52,601 nt of DNA from UMGS1883 sp045636425. Lineage in GTDB: Bacteria; Bacillota; Clostridia; UMGS1883. The notes below the pieces were generated by a model. The model was not told the origin of the DNA and made no database searches. It saw nothing but the letters and a program-made list of their open reading frames with translations. This document shows, in pieces, positions 15,455 through 24,122 of this stretch. Position 1 is the stretch's first letter. Each line of letters starts with the position of its first letter. Both the position numbers and the translations under genes were made by a program. The stretch is taken from positions 1 to 52,601 of the forward strand of contig JAZTXM010000017.1 in NCBI GenBank assembly GCA_045636425.1. Direction: 5' to 3'.

Positions 15455-15497
15455 ATACAAAAAGCATCGCAGAAATTCTCTGCGATGCTTTTTGTAT
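15455..15497 (+). terminator. Terminator after the DUF805 gene
   Basis: A 19-bp perfect stem (ATACAAAAAGCATCGCAGA and its complement) with an AATTC loop, 5 nt after the stop. Confidence 0.88.
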
Positions 15498-15532
15498 ACT
15501 TGCAAAATGGCGTTGTTTATTTTACTGCAATG

Positions 15533-15573
15533 TTGATTTTTGCTGTATAAAATGATATAATGATTTTATACAG
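15533..15573 (+). promoter_or_regulatory. Promoter with an operator-like inverted repeat around its -10
   Basis: TTGATT (15533-15538), 17-bp spacer, TATAAT (15556-15561). An 11-bp perfect inverted repeat (CTGTATAAAAT at 15543-15553, ATTTTATACAG at 15563-15573) frames the -10 hexamer, as expected for a dimeric repressor that blocks the polymerase. Confidence 0.65.
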
Positions 15574-15650
15574 TGAATTTAATGAATGGCATCTGAATCG
15601 TTCATTGGTTTTAGCACGTAAATTGTCAATATGTCAAGAGGTGTGAAAAT

Positions 15651-16670
15651 ATGAATAAAAAGATTATAATGGTAATATGTACGTTGTTTATATTGGTGGT
15701 TTTAGGAATATTATTATTTTTTAATTATTACTTGCCGCTTGATATATATAATATGGCAAAATCTAATGAAAGTGAATTTGATATCTATTGTGCCATTGAT
15801 CAATATGGAGATATTTTGGAATTTAAAGATAGCAGAAAAAATATTGAAAGTCTATCAAAATATATTTTTGATGAAAATTATCACGTGCAATTTAATTTGA
15901 CTGCAAGAATAAACGATTATGGACAACTGAAGATCAAATATATGCCTAAAGAAAAATCTCGGAGTATAGAACAAGTGGAAATGATAGAAAATGTTAAGGA
16001 TGTAGCTTATTTACCATTTTGTGATATGTCGGGGAATTTTAAGGATGCCTTTTTTGCTCTTCTTGGAAATGGTAGTCTGATACGCGTACAGGAAGAGTTG
16101 GATTCAAAAGAGGAGTATGCCGAAAGAGAATTTATAGTTAAAGATTTAGAAAGAGATTTCTTTGATGCAGAATGGGCGAACATATCTAAAATTTCAAACT
16201 CTTGTTCCCATATAGTAGGTCTCAGATATGATGGAACGGTAGTGGCGGCAGGGAATAACAGTACAGGACAGTGTGACACGGAGCTATGGAGTGATATAAT
16301 AGATGTAGTAGCTGGAGAAGGATTTACTGTTGGATTAAAGTCAGATGGAAAAGTTGTTATTGCTATGTATGACGATAGAAGTTATATCAGGAAAACAACT
16401 GATGAAAATACAATTGTAAGAGAAGAGTACGAAAAAACAAAAAATTTTGAAGATATTCATACATGGGATAATATAATAAAAATATCAGCCGATTTAAACC
16501 ATATTGTAGGGTTAACTGAAAATGGAAAAGTTGTTGCGGTCGGACAAAATAGGTATGGACAGTTAAACGTTGATAATTGGGAAAATATTGTTGATGTTCG
16601 CACAACAGAAATGACTACGTTTGCTATAGACAATAATGGAAATGTTCATTTTACTGAACGATTGAAGTAA
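15651..16670 (+). CDS. Membrane-anchored RCC1-like beta-propeller protein
   Basis: 339 residues. An N-terminal signal anchor (about 5-27, very hydrophobic) and then an extracytoplasmic region. RCC1/ATS1-type repeats are visible: HIVGLRYDGTVVAAGNNSTG, FTVGLKSDGKVVI and HIVGLTENGKVVAVGQNRYG, each followed by W..I.DV.. spacing. Such propellers usually bind proteins or carbohydrates; the target is unknown. AGAGGTG precedes the ATG. The gene is more AT-rich than its neighbours, hinting at transfer. It has its own promoter with a palindromic operator. Confidence 0.72.
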   Translation: MNKKIIMVICTLFILVVLGILLFFNYYLPLDIYNMAKSNESEFDIYCAIDQYGDILEFKDSRKNIESLSKYIFDENYHVQFNLTARINDYGQLKIKYMPKEKSRSIEQVEMIENVKDVAYLPFCDMSGNFKDAFFALLGNGSLIRVQEELDSKEEYAEREFIVKDLERDFFDAEWANISKISNSCSHIVGLRYDGTVVAAGNNSTGQCDTELWSDIIDVVAGEGFTVGLKSDGKVVIAMYDDRSYIRKTTDENTIVREEYEKTKNFEDIHTWDNIIKISADLNHIVGLTENGKVVAVGQNRYGQLNVDNWENIVDVRTTEMTTFAIDNNGNVHFTERLK

Positions 16671-16788
16671 ATGCAATATAGGGGCATTGTTATTATAGCT
16701 TAATAATATTTTTCCCTTAGCCCTCGCGAGCCTGCAGCGAAATATATCTAATTTATCCGAATAATAAACAGTAATTTATGGAGATGAA

Positions 16789-17232
16789 ATGATTATGAAC
16801 AGCACAATAAGAGTTATGACAAAAAAAGATGAAACCGATGTTCTTGAAATGATGCGGGTGTTTTACGCTTCACCGGCTGTTTTTACTAATGGCTCGGAGG
16901 AGGTTTTTTTAAGCGATATAGAAAATTGCATTAATGATAACCCCTATCTGGAGGGGTATGTCATCGAAAATTCAAATGGCATACAAGGGTATGCGATGAT
17001 TGCAAAAAGCTTCTCCACCGAATTTGGAAAGCCGTGTATCTGGATTGAGGATTTGTATGTTAAAGAGGAGTACCGAGGTCTGGGACTTGGTAATATGATT
17101 ATGGAGTTTATCACAAAAAAGTACCCAGGCTGCATTTTCCGCTTGGAAGTGGAAGAAGAAAACGAGAGAGCTATCAAGCTATATAAAAAATGCGGATTTA
17201 CTGTTTTGCCCTATATGGAAATGAAAAAGTGA
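16789..17232 (+). CDS. GNAT-family N-acetyltransferase
   Basis: 147 residues. Motif A of the GNAT fold, EEYRGLGLGNMIMEF, provides the acetyl-CoA pyrophosphate loop. WIEDLYVKEEYRG precedes it and NERAIKLYKKCGF (motif B) follows. The substrate cannot be told. GGAG lies 5 nt upstream of the ATG; a second in-frame ATG at 16795 is possible. Convergent with the lipid kinase gene. Confidence 0.85.
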   Translation: MIMNSTIRVMTKKDETDVLEMMRVFYASPAVFTNGSEEVFLSDIENCINDNPYLEGYVIENSNGIQGYAMIAKSFSTEFGKPCIWIEDLYVKEEYRGLGLGNMIMEFITKKYPGCIFRLEVEEENERAIKLYKKCGFTVLPYMEMKK

Positions 17233-17250
17233 GCCTAATTCTCTCATTAA

Positions 17251-18144
17251 TTAAACTATCACAGAAAATGCACGGGGAATATTAACTATTTGAGCAAATG
17301 GCAATTCTCCGCCGTATTCGCCGTCAACCGTCCATTTTATGGGCTCATCGCTTTCAAATGTAACATTTGATGCCTTAAAGCTTATAATGTTCTCCGTCTT
17401 TTCTATATTTCCCGTTACAAAAGCGGAAAGAATATTCTGATAACCAAGAGCATTTTTGGGCTTCTTAATAAGAAGAACCTCAAAAAGTCCGTCATTTAAG
17501 GAAATTGCTCCGCCTACGGTGTGTTTCATTCCTGCAATCTGGAAAGAATTGCTTACGGCACCCAGGATGAAATCATCCTCTATAACCACATCGTCAAATT
17601 TAACCCTTGCGTGAACAACCTTTATCGAGGAAAGCTGGCGGAGTCCCTCAATGATATACGCCATATGCCCGAAAATGTTTTTAAATTCCTGAGAGGTATC
17701 ATATGAGACCGATGTAAACGCACCGAAAGCCGCAACATAGGCAAAGTACTTGTCGTTCATCTTACCTGCATCGCAAAAGAAAGGTGTGCCCTCCACAACC
17801 ATTTTTGCCGCCTTGCGGATATCGGAGGGAATCCCGATAGTTCCTGCAAAATCGTTTGTACTTCCCGACGGCAGGTATGCAAGCTTGGGCCTTTTTTCAG
17901 GCTCGGCACACATTAATGCACTGACTGCTTCGTTTAACATTCCGTCGCCACCGCAGACAGAAATAACTTCATACTCTGTCATATGCTCTTTAATATATTC
18001 ATATCCGTCTTTGGCACATTTTGTAGGGTGAAGTGTAATACAATAATCGTGTGAGGAATATATGTCTATAATATCCGAAAGATGATGTTTTATCTGAGCT
18101 TTGCCGCTTACAGGATTATAAACAAGTAAAAGTTTCTTTTCCAT
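17251..18144 (-). CDS. Diacylglycerol/lipid kinase family protein (YegS/DgkB type)
   Basis: 297 residues. The DAGK catalytic signature is clear: VYNPVSGKAQ at the N-terminus, VCGGDGMLNEAVS with the nucleotide-binding GGDG, and LPSGSTNDFAGTIGIP. The C-terminal beta-rich lid includes KWTVDGEYGG. It phosphorylates diacylglycerol or a related lipid, probably recycling DAG from lipoteichoic acid synthesis. A ribosome site (AAAGGAG) and a promoter-like TTGAAT-N16-TATAAT precede it on the minus strand. Confidence 0.88.
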   Translation of the reverse strand: MEKKLLLVYNPVSGKAQIKHHLSDIIDIYSSHDYCITLHPTKCAKDGYEYIKEHMTEYEVISVCGGDGMLNEAVSALMCAEPEKRPKLAYLPSGSTNDFAGTIGIPSDIRKAAKMVVEGTPFFCDAGKMNDKYFAYVAAFGAFTSVSYDTSQEFKNIFGHMAYIIEGLRQLSSIKVVHARVKFDDVVIEDDFILGAVSNSFQIAGMKHTVGGAISLNDGLFEVLLIKKPKNALGYQNILSAFVTGNIEKTENIISFKASNVTFESDEPIKWTVDGEYGGELPFAQIVNIPRAFSVIV

Positions 18145-18335
18145 AACGCAGCTCCTTTCTATACAATATTATACTCTTTTTTAAAATGAATTCAATATTA
18201 AAAAGTAAAAATTTGCTTTTTTCGGCATATTATACCTAAAAATGAATAAAATAGCCCTATAATAATATTGCTTTTTATCTGTGACGGTGGCATAATATAA
18301 GTATAATAAATAGTTATTGGGAGGACATATTAAAT

Positions 18336-18803
18336 ATGAGATATGAAGAAATTATCGAATTTGTGCAAAAAAATTTAAAAAAGACCGCTGCCAAGAAAAT
18401 TGAGAAGCATATAGCGGTTGAATTTGATATTTACGGAGAGGGCGAGGGTGCATTTTACGTAGAGGTAAAGGATGGCACTATCACAGTTGAGCCTTATGAA
18501 TATTATGACCGTGATGCTAAGGTTTATATCACAGCTGATGAGCTTGTTAAGCTTGTAAACGGAGAAAAGACCCCCGAAGAAAGCTTTGCAGAGGGGATTT
18601 TGATGATTGAGGGAGAAATTGATGTTGCACAGGAGCTTATTAAGCTTGTGAAGGCTCCTGCGAAGAAGACCGCATCAAAGCCTGCCGCAAAGAAAACTGT
18701 TGCAAAGAAAGCTCCTGCAAAAAAGACCGTTAAGGCAGAAAAGGCAATTGTTGAGGACACTAAAAAGAAAAGCTCAAAGGTAGCCAAGGATATTAAAAAA
18801 TAA
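18336..18803 (+). CDS. SCP2-like domain protein with histone-H1-like Lys/Ala tail
   Basis: 155 residues. Residues 1-~108 resemble an SCP2 sterol-carrier fold (AVEFDIYGEGEGAFYVEVKD, DAKVYITADELVKLVNGEKT, EGILMIEGEIDVAQELIKLV), which binds hydrophobic ligands. The last ~45 residues are a run of KAPAKKT/AAKKTVAKKA repeats like histone H1 or HU-tail extensions, expected to be disordered and to bind nucleic acid. GGGAGG precedes the ATG. No partner gene is adjacent. The combination is unusual; the function is unknown. Confidence 0.7.
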   Translation: MRYEEIIEFVQKNLKKTAAKKIEKHIAVEFDIYGEGEGAFYVEVKDGTITVEPYEYYDRDAKVYITADELVKLVNGEKTPEESFAEGILMIEGEIDVAQELIKLVKAPAKKTASKPAAKKTVAKKAPAKKTVKAEKAIVEDTKKKSSKVAKDIKK

Positions 18804-18840
18804 ATCCGATAATTAGCCATGTTTTCAATGAAAATTTCAT

Positions 18841-18886
18841 AAAAAATCCCCCTTTGACTAATTTTTATTCAAAAGGGGATTTTTTT
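18841..18886. terminator. Bidirectional terminator between convergent genes
   Basis: AAAAAATCCCCCTTTGA pairs with TCAAAAGGGGATTTTTTT, with A and T tracts on the outside. It serves the SCP2-like gene on plus and the dus gene on minus. Confidence 0.82.
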
Positions 18887-18893
18887 ATGATGA

Positions 18894-19817
18894 TTAAATT
18901 TCGGGAAGTGTCCCAATTGCTCTGAGAAGCTCCGACAGCTTTTCCGTGCGGCGGACAGTCTTAAGGACTTTTTCCTCGTCGGGGAAATTCCACATCATAA
19001 ACAGCCATATTTCCTTTAATTTGTGCATTGTAAAATGGTCGGAGGAAAGAACCATATTATATCTGTCGGCAAGAATGTTGGTGAATTCCACCATTTCAGC
19101 CGTAGTAATTCTGCTTCCACCTTTAATTTCACGCATGAGTGCGGGATTTGCCACAGCACCTCTGCCAAGCATTACGTGATTTAAACGAGGGTATTTTTCC
19201 TTGATTTTAGTATAGTCATCAGCCGTGAATACATTTCCGTTGTAGCAAACGGGAGCATGGCTTTTGTTATACGCCGTCTGAAATGCCTCGTGATTTATTT
19301 CGCCTTTATAAAAGTCCTCGCGGCATCGGGGATGTACAATCAATTCCTTAATAGGGTAGGTGTTATAAAGCTCTAAAATTTCATCAAATTCATCGGGGGA
19401 GGAAAAGCCGATTCTCGTTTTTATAGATATGTCGATATTGCTCTTTTCAAAGATTTCATCAAGAAAGCTTTTAAGAAGCTCTTTTTCCCTGAGAAGTCCG
19501 CTTCCGCGTTTCTTATTTACAACCGTACCCGACGGGCATCCCAGGTTCAGATTGATTTCATCATAGCCGTATTCCTTTACCTTTTCCGCAAATTTTATAA
19601 AGGATACGGAATTATTTGTAAGGGTTTGCACAATCGGTTTTACAACGCTGTTATTTTCGGGGAGCATATCCTTAAAACCTTTTCTACCGATTTTGGTGTT
19701 GTCGGAGGGGGAGATAAAGGGTGTATAATATTTATCGCATCCGCCGAAATATTCTGCGTGCGTGTTTCTGTATATGTACGATGTAACGCCCTCAAGGGGA
19801 GCAAATGAAAGTGTCAT
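18894..19817 (-). CDS. dus: tRNA-dihydrouridine synthase
   Basis: 307 residues. FMN-dependent Dus fold: APLEGVTSYIYR at the N-terminus, INLNLGCPSGTVVNKKRGSG with the catalytic Cys, KTRIGF, HPR and VMLGRGAVANPALMREI. It reduces uridine in the tRNA D-loop using NADPH. It has its own minus-strand promoter (-10 TATAAT 19851-19846, -35 TTGTTT 19874-19869) and GAGGTGAG ribosome site, and lies downstream of the tandem groEL terminators. Confidence 0.9.
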   Translation of the reverse strand: MTLSFAPLEGVTSYIYRNTHAEYFGGCDKYYTPFISPSDNTKIGRKGFKDMLPENNSVVKPIVQTLTNNSVSFIKFAEKVKEYGYDEINLNLGCPSGTVVNKKRGSGLLREKELLKSFLDEIFEKSNIDISIKTRIGFSSPDEFDEILELYNTYPIKELIVHPRCREDFYKGEINHEAFQTAYNKSHAPVCYNGNVFTADDYTKIKEKYPRLNHVMLGRGAVANPALMREIKGGSRITTAEMVEFTNILADRYNMVLSSDHFTMHKLKEIWLFMMWNFPDEEKVLKTVRRTEKLSELLRAIGTLPEI

Positions 19818-19845
19818 AACTCACCTCAATTATAAATTTTAATTT

Positions 19846-19874
19846 ATTATAACATATGTCGGAGAAAAAAACAA
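19846..19874 (-). promoter_or_regulatory. Promoter for dus
   Basis: Minus-strand TTGTTT (19874-19869), 17-bp spacer, TATAAT (19851-19846). The -35 lies within the T tract of the preceding groEL terminator. Confidence 0.5.
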
Positions 19875-19875
19875 T

Positions 19876-19905
19876 AGAGGTTGTTTCATAATTGAAACAA
19901 CCTCT
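19876..19905 (-). terminator. Second groEL terminator
   Basis: A 13-bp stem AGAGGTTGTTTCA/TGAAACAACCTCT with a 4-nt loop, followed on the minus strand by ATTG and seven T. Confidence 0.82.
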
Positions 19906-19921
19906 TAGATTACAAAAAACC

Positions 19922-19954
19922 GTTAAAATCGAGGGCGTGTACCTCGATTTTAAC
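19922..19954 (-). terminator. First groEL terminator
   Basis: A 13-bp stem GTTAAAATCGAGG/CCTCGATTTTAAC with a 7-nt loop, followed on the minus strand by GG and six T. Together with 19876-19905 it forms a tandem terminator. Confidence 0.85.
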
Positions 19955-19963
19955 ACCTTTATT

Positions 19964-21598
19964 TTAATACATTCCGCCGCCCATAGCCGCCGCCTGAGCC
20001 GCAGCCGCAGCTGCACTATCTTCCTTGGGCTTATCTGCAACGATGCTCTCTGTTGTAAGAACCATGCTTGCAACAGAAGCCGCATTCTGAAGTGCGCTTC
20101 TTGTAACCTTTGCAGGGTCAACGATACCTGCCTTCATCATGTCAACATACTCATCTGTAAGTGCATTGTAGCCGATGCCGTTTTCGCTTGTCTTAATCTT
20201 TTCAACAACTACTGCACCCTCGATACCTGCATTTGCACAAATCTGCTTAACAGGCTCCTCAATAGCACGAAGAACGATTGATGCACCTGTTTTCTCGTCG
20301 CCTGTAAGAGTTTCTGTAAGCTCTTTCACACATGCGGTTGCCGCAATGTAGCTTGTGCCGCCGCCTGCTACAATACCTTCTTCCACAGCCGCTCTTGTAG
20401 CTGCAAGAGCATCCTCTATACGAAGCTTCATTTCTTTCATTTCTGTTTCGGTAGCCGCACCAACCTTAATTACTGCAACACCGCCTGCAAGCTTTGCAAG
20501 TCTTTCCTGAAGCTTTTCGCGGTCAAAATCGCTTGTTGTGCTTTCAATTTCGCTCTTAATCTGACCTACACGATCACGGATAAGCTGAGCATCACCCATG
20601 CCGTCAACAAGGATAGTAGCTTCCTTAAGGATCTTAGCCTGACGACAACGACCAAGCTGACTGAAATCTGTTTCCTTAAGGTCAAGACCAAGCTCCTCGC
20701 TGATTACCGTTCCGCCGGTCAAAATTGCAATATCCTGAAGCATAGCCTTTCTTCTGTCGCCAAAGCCGGGAGCCTTAACCGCTACGCATGTAAATGTTCC
20801 GCGGAGCTTGTTAACGATAAGAGTGGTGAGTGCCTCGCCCTCAATATCCTCTGCAATGATAAGAAGCTTCTTACCCTGCTGAACAATCTGTTCAAGAATG
20901 GGGAGGATATCCTGAATGTTGGATATCTTCTTATCTGTGATGAGAACGTAGGGATCATCAAGTACTGCTTCCATTTTTTCAGTGTCTGTTACCATGTAGG
21001 GGGAGAGATAACCGCGGTCAAACTGCATACCTTCAACAACTTCGCTGTAGGTTTCCGCAGTTTTTCCTTCTTCGATAGTGATAACACCGTCGTTTGAAAC
21101 CTTCTCCATAGCATCAGCAATAAGCTGACCGATTTTTTCGTCGCCGGCAGAGATTGATGCAACACGTGCAATATCTTCCTTGCCGTTAACCTTTTTAGCA
21201 CTCTTTACGATACAGTCAACTGCTGTGTCAACAGCCTTTGCAATACCGCGGCGAAGTACCATGGGGTTAGCGCCTGCTGCCACATTCTTAAGACCTTCGC
21301 GAACGAGAGCCTGTGCAAGAAGCGTAGCGGTTGTAGTACCGTCACCTGCTACATCATTTGTCTTTGTAGCAACCTCGCGTACAAGCTGTGCACCCATATT
21401 TTCGAAGGGGTTTTCAAGTTCAATTTCCTTTGCAATGGTAACACCGTCGTTAGTGATAAGGGGACCGCCGAATTTCTTTTCAAGAACAACGTTTCTGCCC
21501 TTGGGTCCGAGAGTTACCTTTACAGTATTAGCAAGCTGATTAACACCGCTTTCAAGTGCCTTACGAGCTTCTTCGCCAAATAAAATGTCTTTAGCCAT
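19964..21598 (-). CDS. groEL: Chaperonin GroEL (Hsp60)
   Basis: 544 residues of canonical GroEL: MAKDILFGEEARKALESGVN, TLGPKGRNVVLEKKFGGP, NDVAGDGTTTATLLAQA with the ATPase residues, and a C-terminus rich in Ala ending GGGMY. It folds client proteins inside the GroES-capped double ring. It starts 14 nt after groES with AAAGGAG, so the two are one operon. Confidence 0.98.
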   Translation of the reverse strand: MAKDILFGEEARKALESGVNQLANTVKVTLGPKGRNVVLEKKFGGPLITNDGVTIAKEIELENPFENMGAQLVREVATKTNDVAGDGTTTATLLAQALVREGLKNVAAGANPMVLRRGIAKAVDTAVDCIVKSAKKVNGKEDIARVASISAGDEKIGQLIADAMEKVSNDGVITIEEGKTAETYSEVVEGMQFDRGYLSPYMVTDTEKMEAVLDDPYVLITDKKISNIQDILPILEQIVQQGKKLLIIAEDIEGEALTTLIVNKLRGTFTCVAVKAPGFGDRRKAMLQDIAILTGGTVISEELGLDLKETDFSQLGRCRQAKILKEATILVDGMGDAQLIRDRVGQIKSEIESTTSDFDREKLQERLAKLAGGVAVIKVGAATETEMKEMKLRIEDALAATRAAVEEGIVAGGGTSYIAATACVKELTETLTGDEKTGASIVLRAIEEPVKQICANAGIEGAVVVEKIKTSENGIGYNALTDEYVDMMKAGIVDPAKVTRSALQNAASVASMVLTTESIVADKPKEDSAAAAAAQAAAMGGGMY

Positions 21599-21612
21599 GT
21601 TATATCACTCCT

Positions 21613-21897
21613 TTAATCTAATTTTGCGAGAATTTCACTCTGACGGAGGATTGTGTATTCGGTTCCGTCAAGTTTTACTTCAGTACCGGCATATTTTGAA
21701 AGAAGCACCTTGTCACCAACCTGTACCTCCATCACAATCTCCTTACCGTCAACTATTCCGCCGGGGCCAACCGCAACAACCTCTGCATACTGAGGCTTCT
21801 CCTTGGCACTGCCGGGAAGAACGATTCCGCTTTTTGTGGTTTCTTCGGATTCCACCATTTTGATAACGACTCTGTCGCCAAGCGGTTTGATAGTCAT
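21613..21897 (-). CDS. groES: Co-chaperonin GroES (Hsp10)
   Basis: 94 residues: IKPLGDRVVIKMVESEETTKSGIVLPG (mobile loop), VVAVGPGG, VQVGDKVLLSKYAGTEVKLDG. It caps the GroEL ring. AGGAGG precedes the ATG. No CIRCE operator (TTAGCACTC-N9-GAGTGCTAA) is present upstream; only a 12-bp palindrome AAACTATAGTTT (21922-21933) is seen in the leader. Confidence 0.98.
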   Translation of the reverse strand: MTIKPLGDRVVIKMVESEETTKSGIVLPGSAKEKPQYAEVVAVGPGGIVDGKEIVMEVQVGDKVLLSKYAGTEVKLDGTEYTILRQSEILAKLD

Positions 21898-21921
21898 ATA
21901 TATTACCTCCTAAAAAATAAT

Positions 21922-21933
21922 AAACTATAGTTT
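21922..21933. promoter_or_regulatory. 12-bp palindrome in the groES leader
   Basis: AAACTATAGTTT lies about 25 bp upstream of the groES ATG, where a CIRCE element would be expected. It may be a regulator site, but it is AT-rich and short. Confidence 0.3.
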
Positions 21934-22054
21934 CCTACAAATATATATATTAACATATTTGAAAAAAAAAGCAACACATATAAGGAAAAATTTTCTTTTA
22001 ATTCATAAATTGAGAAAATATTCCATAATCTGTGGTAGAAAGGTTGTGAACATA

Positions 22055-22621
22055 ATGGAAAAAAGAATAGAGCTTCTTCAGCTTGCCGATATCGGCAAAG
22101 GAAGTGCCAAAATATCTCCCCAAAGCGTTGAAATTGAAATAAGCGGAATTAACGGAAGCATGAAAGCCTGGCTTATAGGGGGAGAAGCAGTGCCAATCGG
22201 AAATATCGTGGACGGCAAGCTGAGAAAACAAATTAATACCACAAGGCACAACGGAATTTTGATTACACAGGGTGGAAGGCAGATGCTTATAGGAAAATAC
22301 GGCGAAACCACCCTGGAAATTAAAGAAAAAAGCATACCTTTTGATCTTCCAGGATTCAACTGGAAGAAAATCGAATCAAAAAATTATAACGATTTATGCC
22401 GTGAGCTTAGGTTTATTATCAGCAATAAGGATGTTTATCATAACTATAAAAAATACGGGCACTATTGGGTAGGCGAGGGCGATGGCACGGCTGCGGTAGC
22501 CCTTCAATACAGCGAGGATGAGCCAAATCCTTTAGAATTTATGGGAAAAATGAAACTTACCAAAAACGGCTACGCCATAGTATGTGTAGATAAGAAAACT
22601 AAACAACTATACATTCCTTAA
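22055..22621 (+). CDS. Unknown protein divergent from groESL
   Basis: 188 residues, family not recognised. The ATG at 22055 is preferred over the longer in-frame ORF because AGAAAGG lies close upstream and MEKRIELLQLADIGKG looks like a true N-terminus, while the 32 upstream codons are Lys-rich and AT-rich like intergenic DNA. No membrane segment. The N-terminal half is beta-rich (EIEISGINGSMKAWLIGG); the C-terminal part, YHNYKKYGHYWVGEGDG and FMGKMKLTKNGYAIVCVD, looks like a second small domain. It is followed by a REP-like palindrome. Confidence 0.65.
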   Translation: MEKRIELLQLADIGKGSAKISPQSVEIEISGINGSMKAWLIGGEAVPIGNIVDGKLRKQINTTRHNGILITQGGRQMLIGKYGETTLEIKEKSIPFDLPGFNWKKIESKNYNDLCRELRFIISNKDVYHNYKKYGHYWVGEGDGTAAVALQYSEDEPNPLEFMGKMKLTKNGYAIVCVDKKTKQLYIP

Positions 22622-22624
22622 AAC

Positions 22625-22667
22625 AAAATGGCACGATTTGGGGACTGTCCCCAAATCGTGCCATTTT
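22625..22667. repeat. 43-nt perfect palindrome, REP-like, between convergent genes
   Basis: A 21-bp perfect inverted repeat around one central T. The outer half reads AAAATGGCACGATTTGG; the centre is GGGGACTGTCCCC, a core often seen in REP-type palindromes. It would form a very stable hairpin on either strand and can terminate both convergent genes. Confidence 0.7.
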
Positions 22668-22675
22668 GCACATAA

Positions 22676-23989
22676 TTACCTTTTTTTCAAATACAAATTG
22701 GGGTCTACAGGTATGTCATTATTCATTATTTCAAAATGCAGATGCGGTCCCGTAGAACGCCCGGTGTTTCCGCTCAGGGCAATCTCTGTGTTTGCTCCAA
22801 CGCTTTGCCCTGCTTTCACGTTAATTGTACCCAGGTGAGCATATGCTGTGACAACTCCGTATCCGTGGTCAATGCGTACCAAGTTTCCGTAAGTTCCTCC
22901 GTCTCCCGCATATATCACCTTGCCGCACTCTGCGGCTATCACGGGGGTTCCCTCCGGTACTGCTATGTCAATTCCCTCGTGCATTTTGCCCCAACGCTCG
23001 CCGTAAGGGGAGGAAATTACACCCTGCAAAGGGTAGAGCAGCCCTGTTTTTAAAACGTCCTTTTCCTTTGTCCCCACGCGGACAACCCTTGATACAGGGG
23101 TAATGAGAACATTTTCCGAAAGAATCCGTCTGGATTGAGGCATGCCGTTTTTATAAACTGTTTGGGCCTCTATCTGTGCCTTGCCTTCTTTTCCCTCCGT
23201 TACGGTAACGGACTCACCTATGTAAAGAGTGCTGTCCTGCGTGGACTGTGTATCAAAAGGGATATTTTGATTTTCCGTTGTGTTTACAACGCTTATTACT
23301 TTCACATTCTTACTGTTTTGAAGAAGGAGACTGCACTTTTCAAAATCTGAAATGCTGCCCTTTTCCACTATGTTTGTTTTATATTTTATGTTGGTTGTGA
23401 TTTTTGCATCTGAATCAATAGCACACTCCAAGATATATTTCTCAACAATCTCTTGAGCCGCCGCCTTATCCTTAGCGGTAAAAATGGCTGCATCGTCCGA
23501 ATAGACCGTACATCCCCGACTAAGCTTTGGCGAGGATAGAAGAAGCTTGTCGCGCAGATTGTTGCCCTTTGCTATATTAGTTCTTAAGCTCAGTGTGGGA
23601 GCGGTGATAAAATGCAAATCTATGCCACTTAAATTTTTTGAAGATATAAACTTCTTGGCACTGTCAATCGCCACCTCATAGTTTACAGTCCCTGAAGTCA
23701 CCGCGATTTGCTTTCCGTTATAATATATACCTGTCCCGAAGGTGAAAAATCTGAAAAAAACCAATACACAGCATATCCATATTCCTAATGACAATATGTG
23801 CTTTGCAAAATTGTGAAAAATCATACCGCACTGCTCTCTGCACTCTGCAATAAATGAAGAAACCGGTGCTGTAATAACCTCAAAGCTAAATCTCTTTCTG
23901 CGTGAGATTGCTTTAGTCTGCATCTTGGGGACGGCTTGCCCAAAAGGAGATATGATGAAACCGCCGTGTCTTGGATGTTCTGCCTGCAT
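22676..23989 (-). CDS. G5-domain M23 peptidoglycan endopeptidase
   Basis: 437 residues from the ATG at 23989, placed about 7 nt after AAAGGAGG. The N-terminal cytoplasmic stretch (~75 residues, basic) precedes one membrane anchor (ILSLGIWICCVLVFFRFF). A G5 domain follows (VTVTEGKEGKAQIEAQTVY to RVVRVGTK), and the C-terminal ~120 residues are a LytM/M23 domain with HEGIDI and GPHLHFE zinc ligands. It hydrolyses peptide cross-links in peptidoglycan at the outer membrane face. The arrangement resembles SpoIIQ/DacR-like or elongation-phase endopeptidases. Divergent from the tyrosine recombinase gene. Confidence 0.86.
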   Translation of the reverse strand: MQAEHPRHGGFIISPFGQAVPKMQTKAISRRKRFSFEVITAPVSSFIAECREQCGMIFHNFAKHILSLGIWICCVLVFFRFFTFGTGIYYNGKQIAVTSGTVNYEVAIDSAKKFISSKNLSGIDLHFITAPTLSLRTNIAKGNNLRDKLLLSSPKLSRGCTVYSDDAAIFTAKDKAAAQEIVEKYILECAIDSDAKITTNIKYKTNIVEKGSISDFEKCSLLLQNSKNVKVISVVNTTENQNIPFDTQSTQDSTLYIGESVTVTEGKEGKAQIEAQTVYKNGMPQSRRILSENVLITPVSRVVRVGTKEKDVLKTGLLYPLQGVISSPYGERWGKMHEGIDIAVPEGTPVIAAECGKVIYAGDGGTYGNLVRIDHGYGVVTAYAHLGTINVKAGQSVGANTEIALSGNTGRSTGPHLHFEIMNNDIPVDPNLYLKKR

Positions 23990-24122
23990 ATACATTCCTC
24001 CTTTGTCAGAATAATTATATGCGTGCTTCCAAGAGAACAGACCAAAAAAAACAGCCGAGGTGTTTATAAAATGCAAAAGGTGTGTTAAAATAAGAATATC
24101 TTTTTATTTAGGAGATGATGAA

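Noticed and set aside
21898..21960. CIRCE element before groES
   Set aside because: Searched both strands by eye for TTAGCACTC and GAGTGCTAA; neither half is present.
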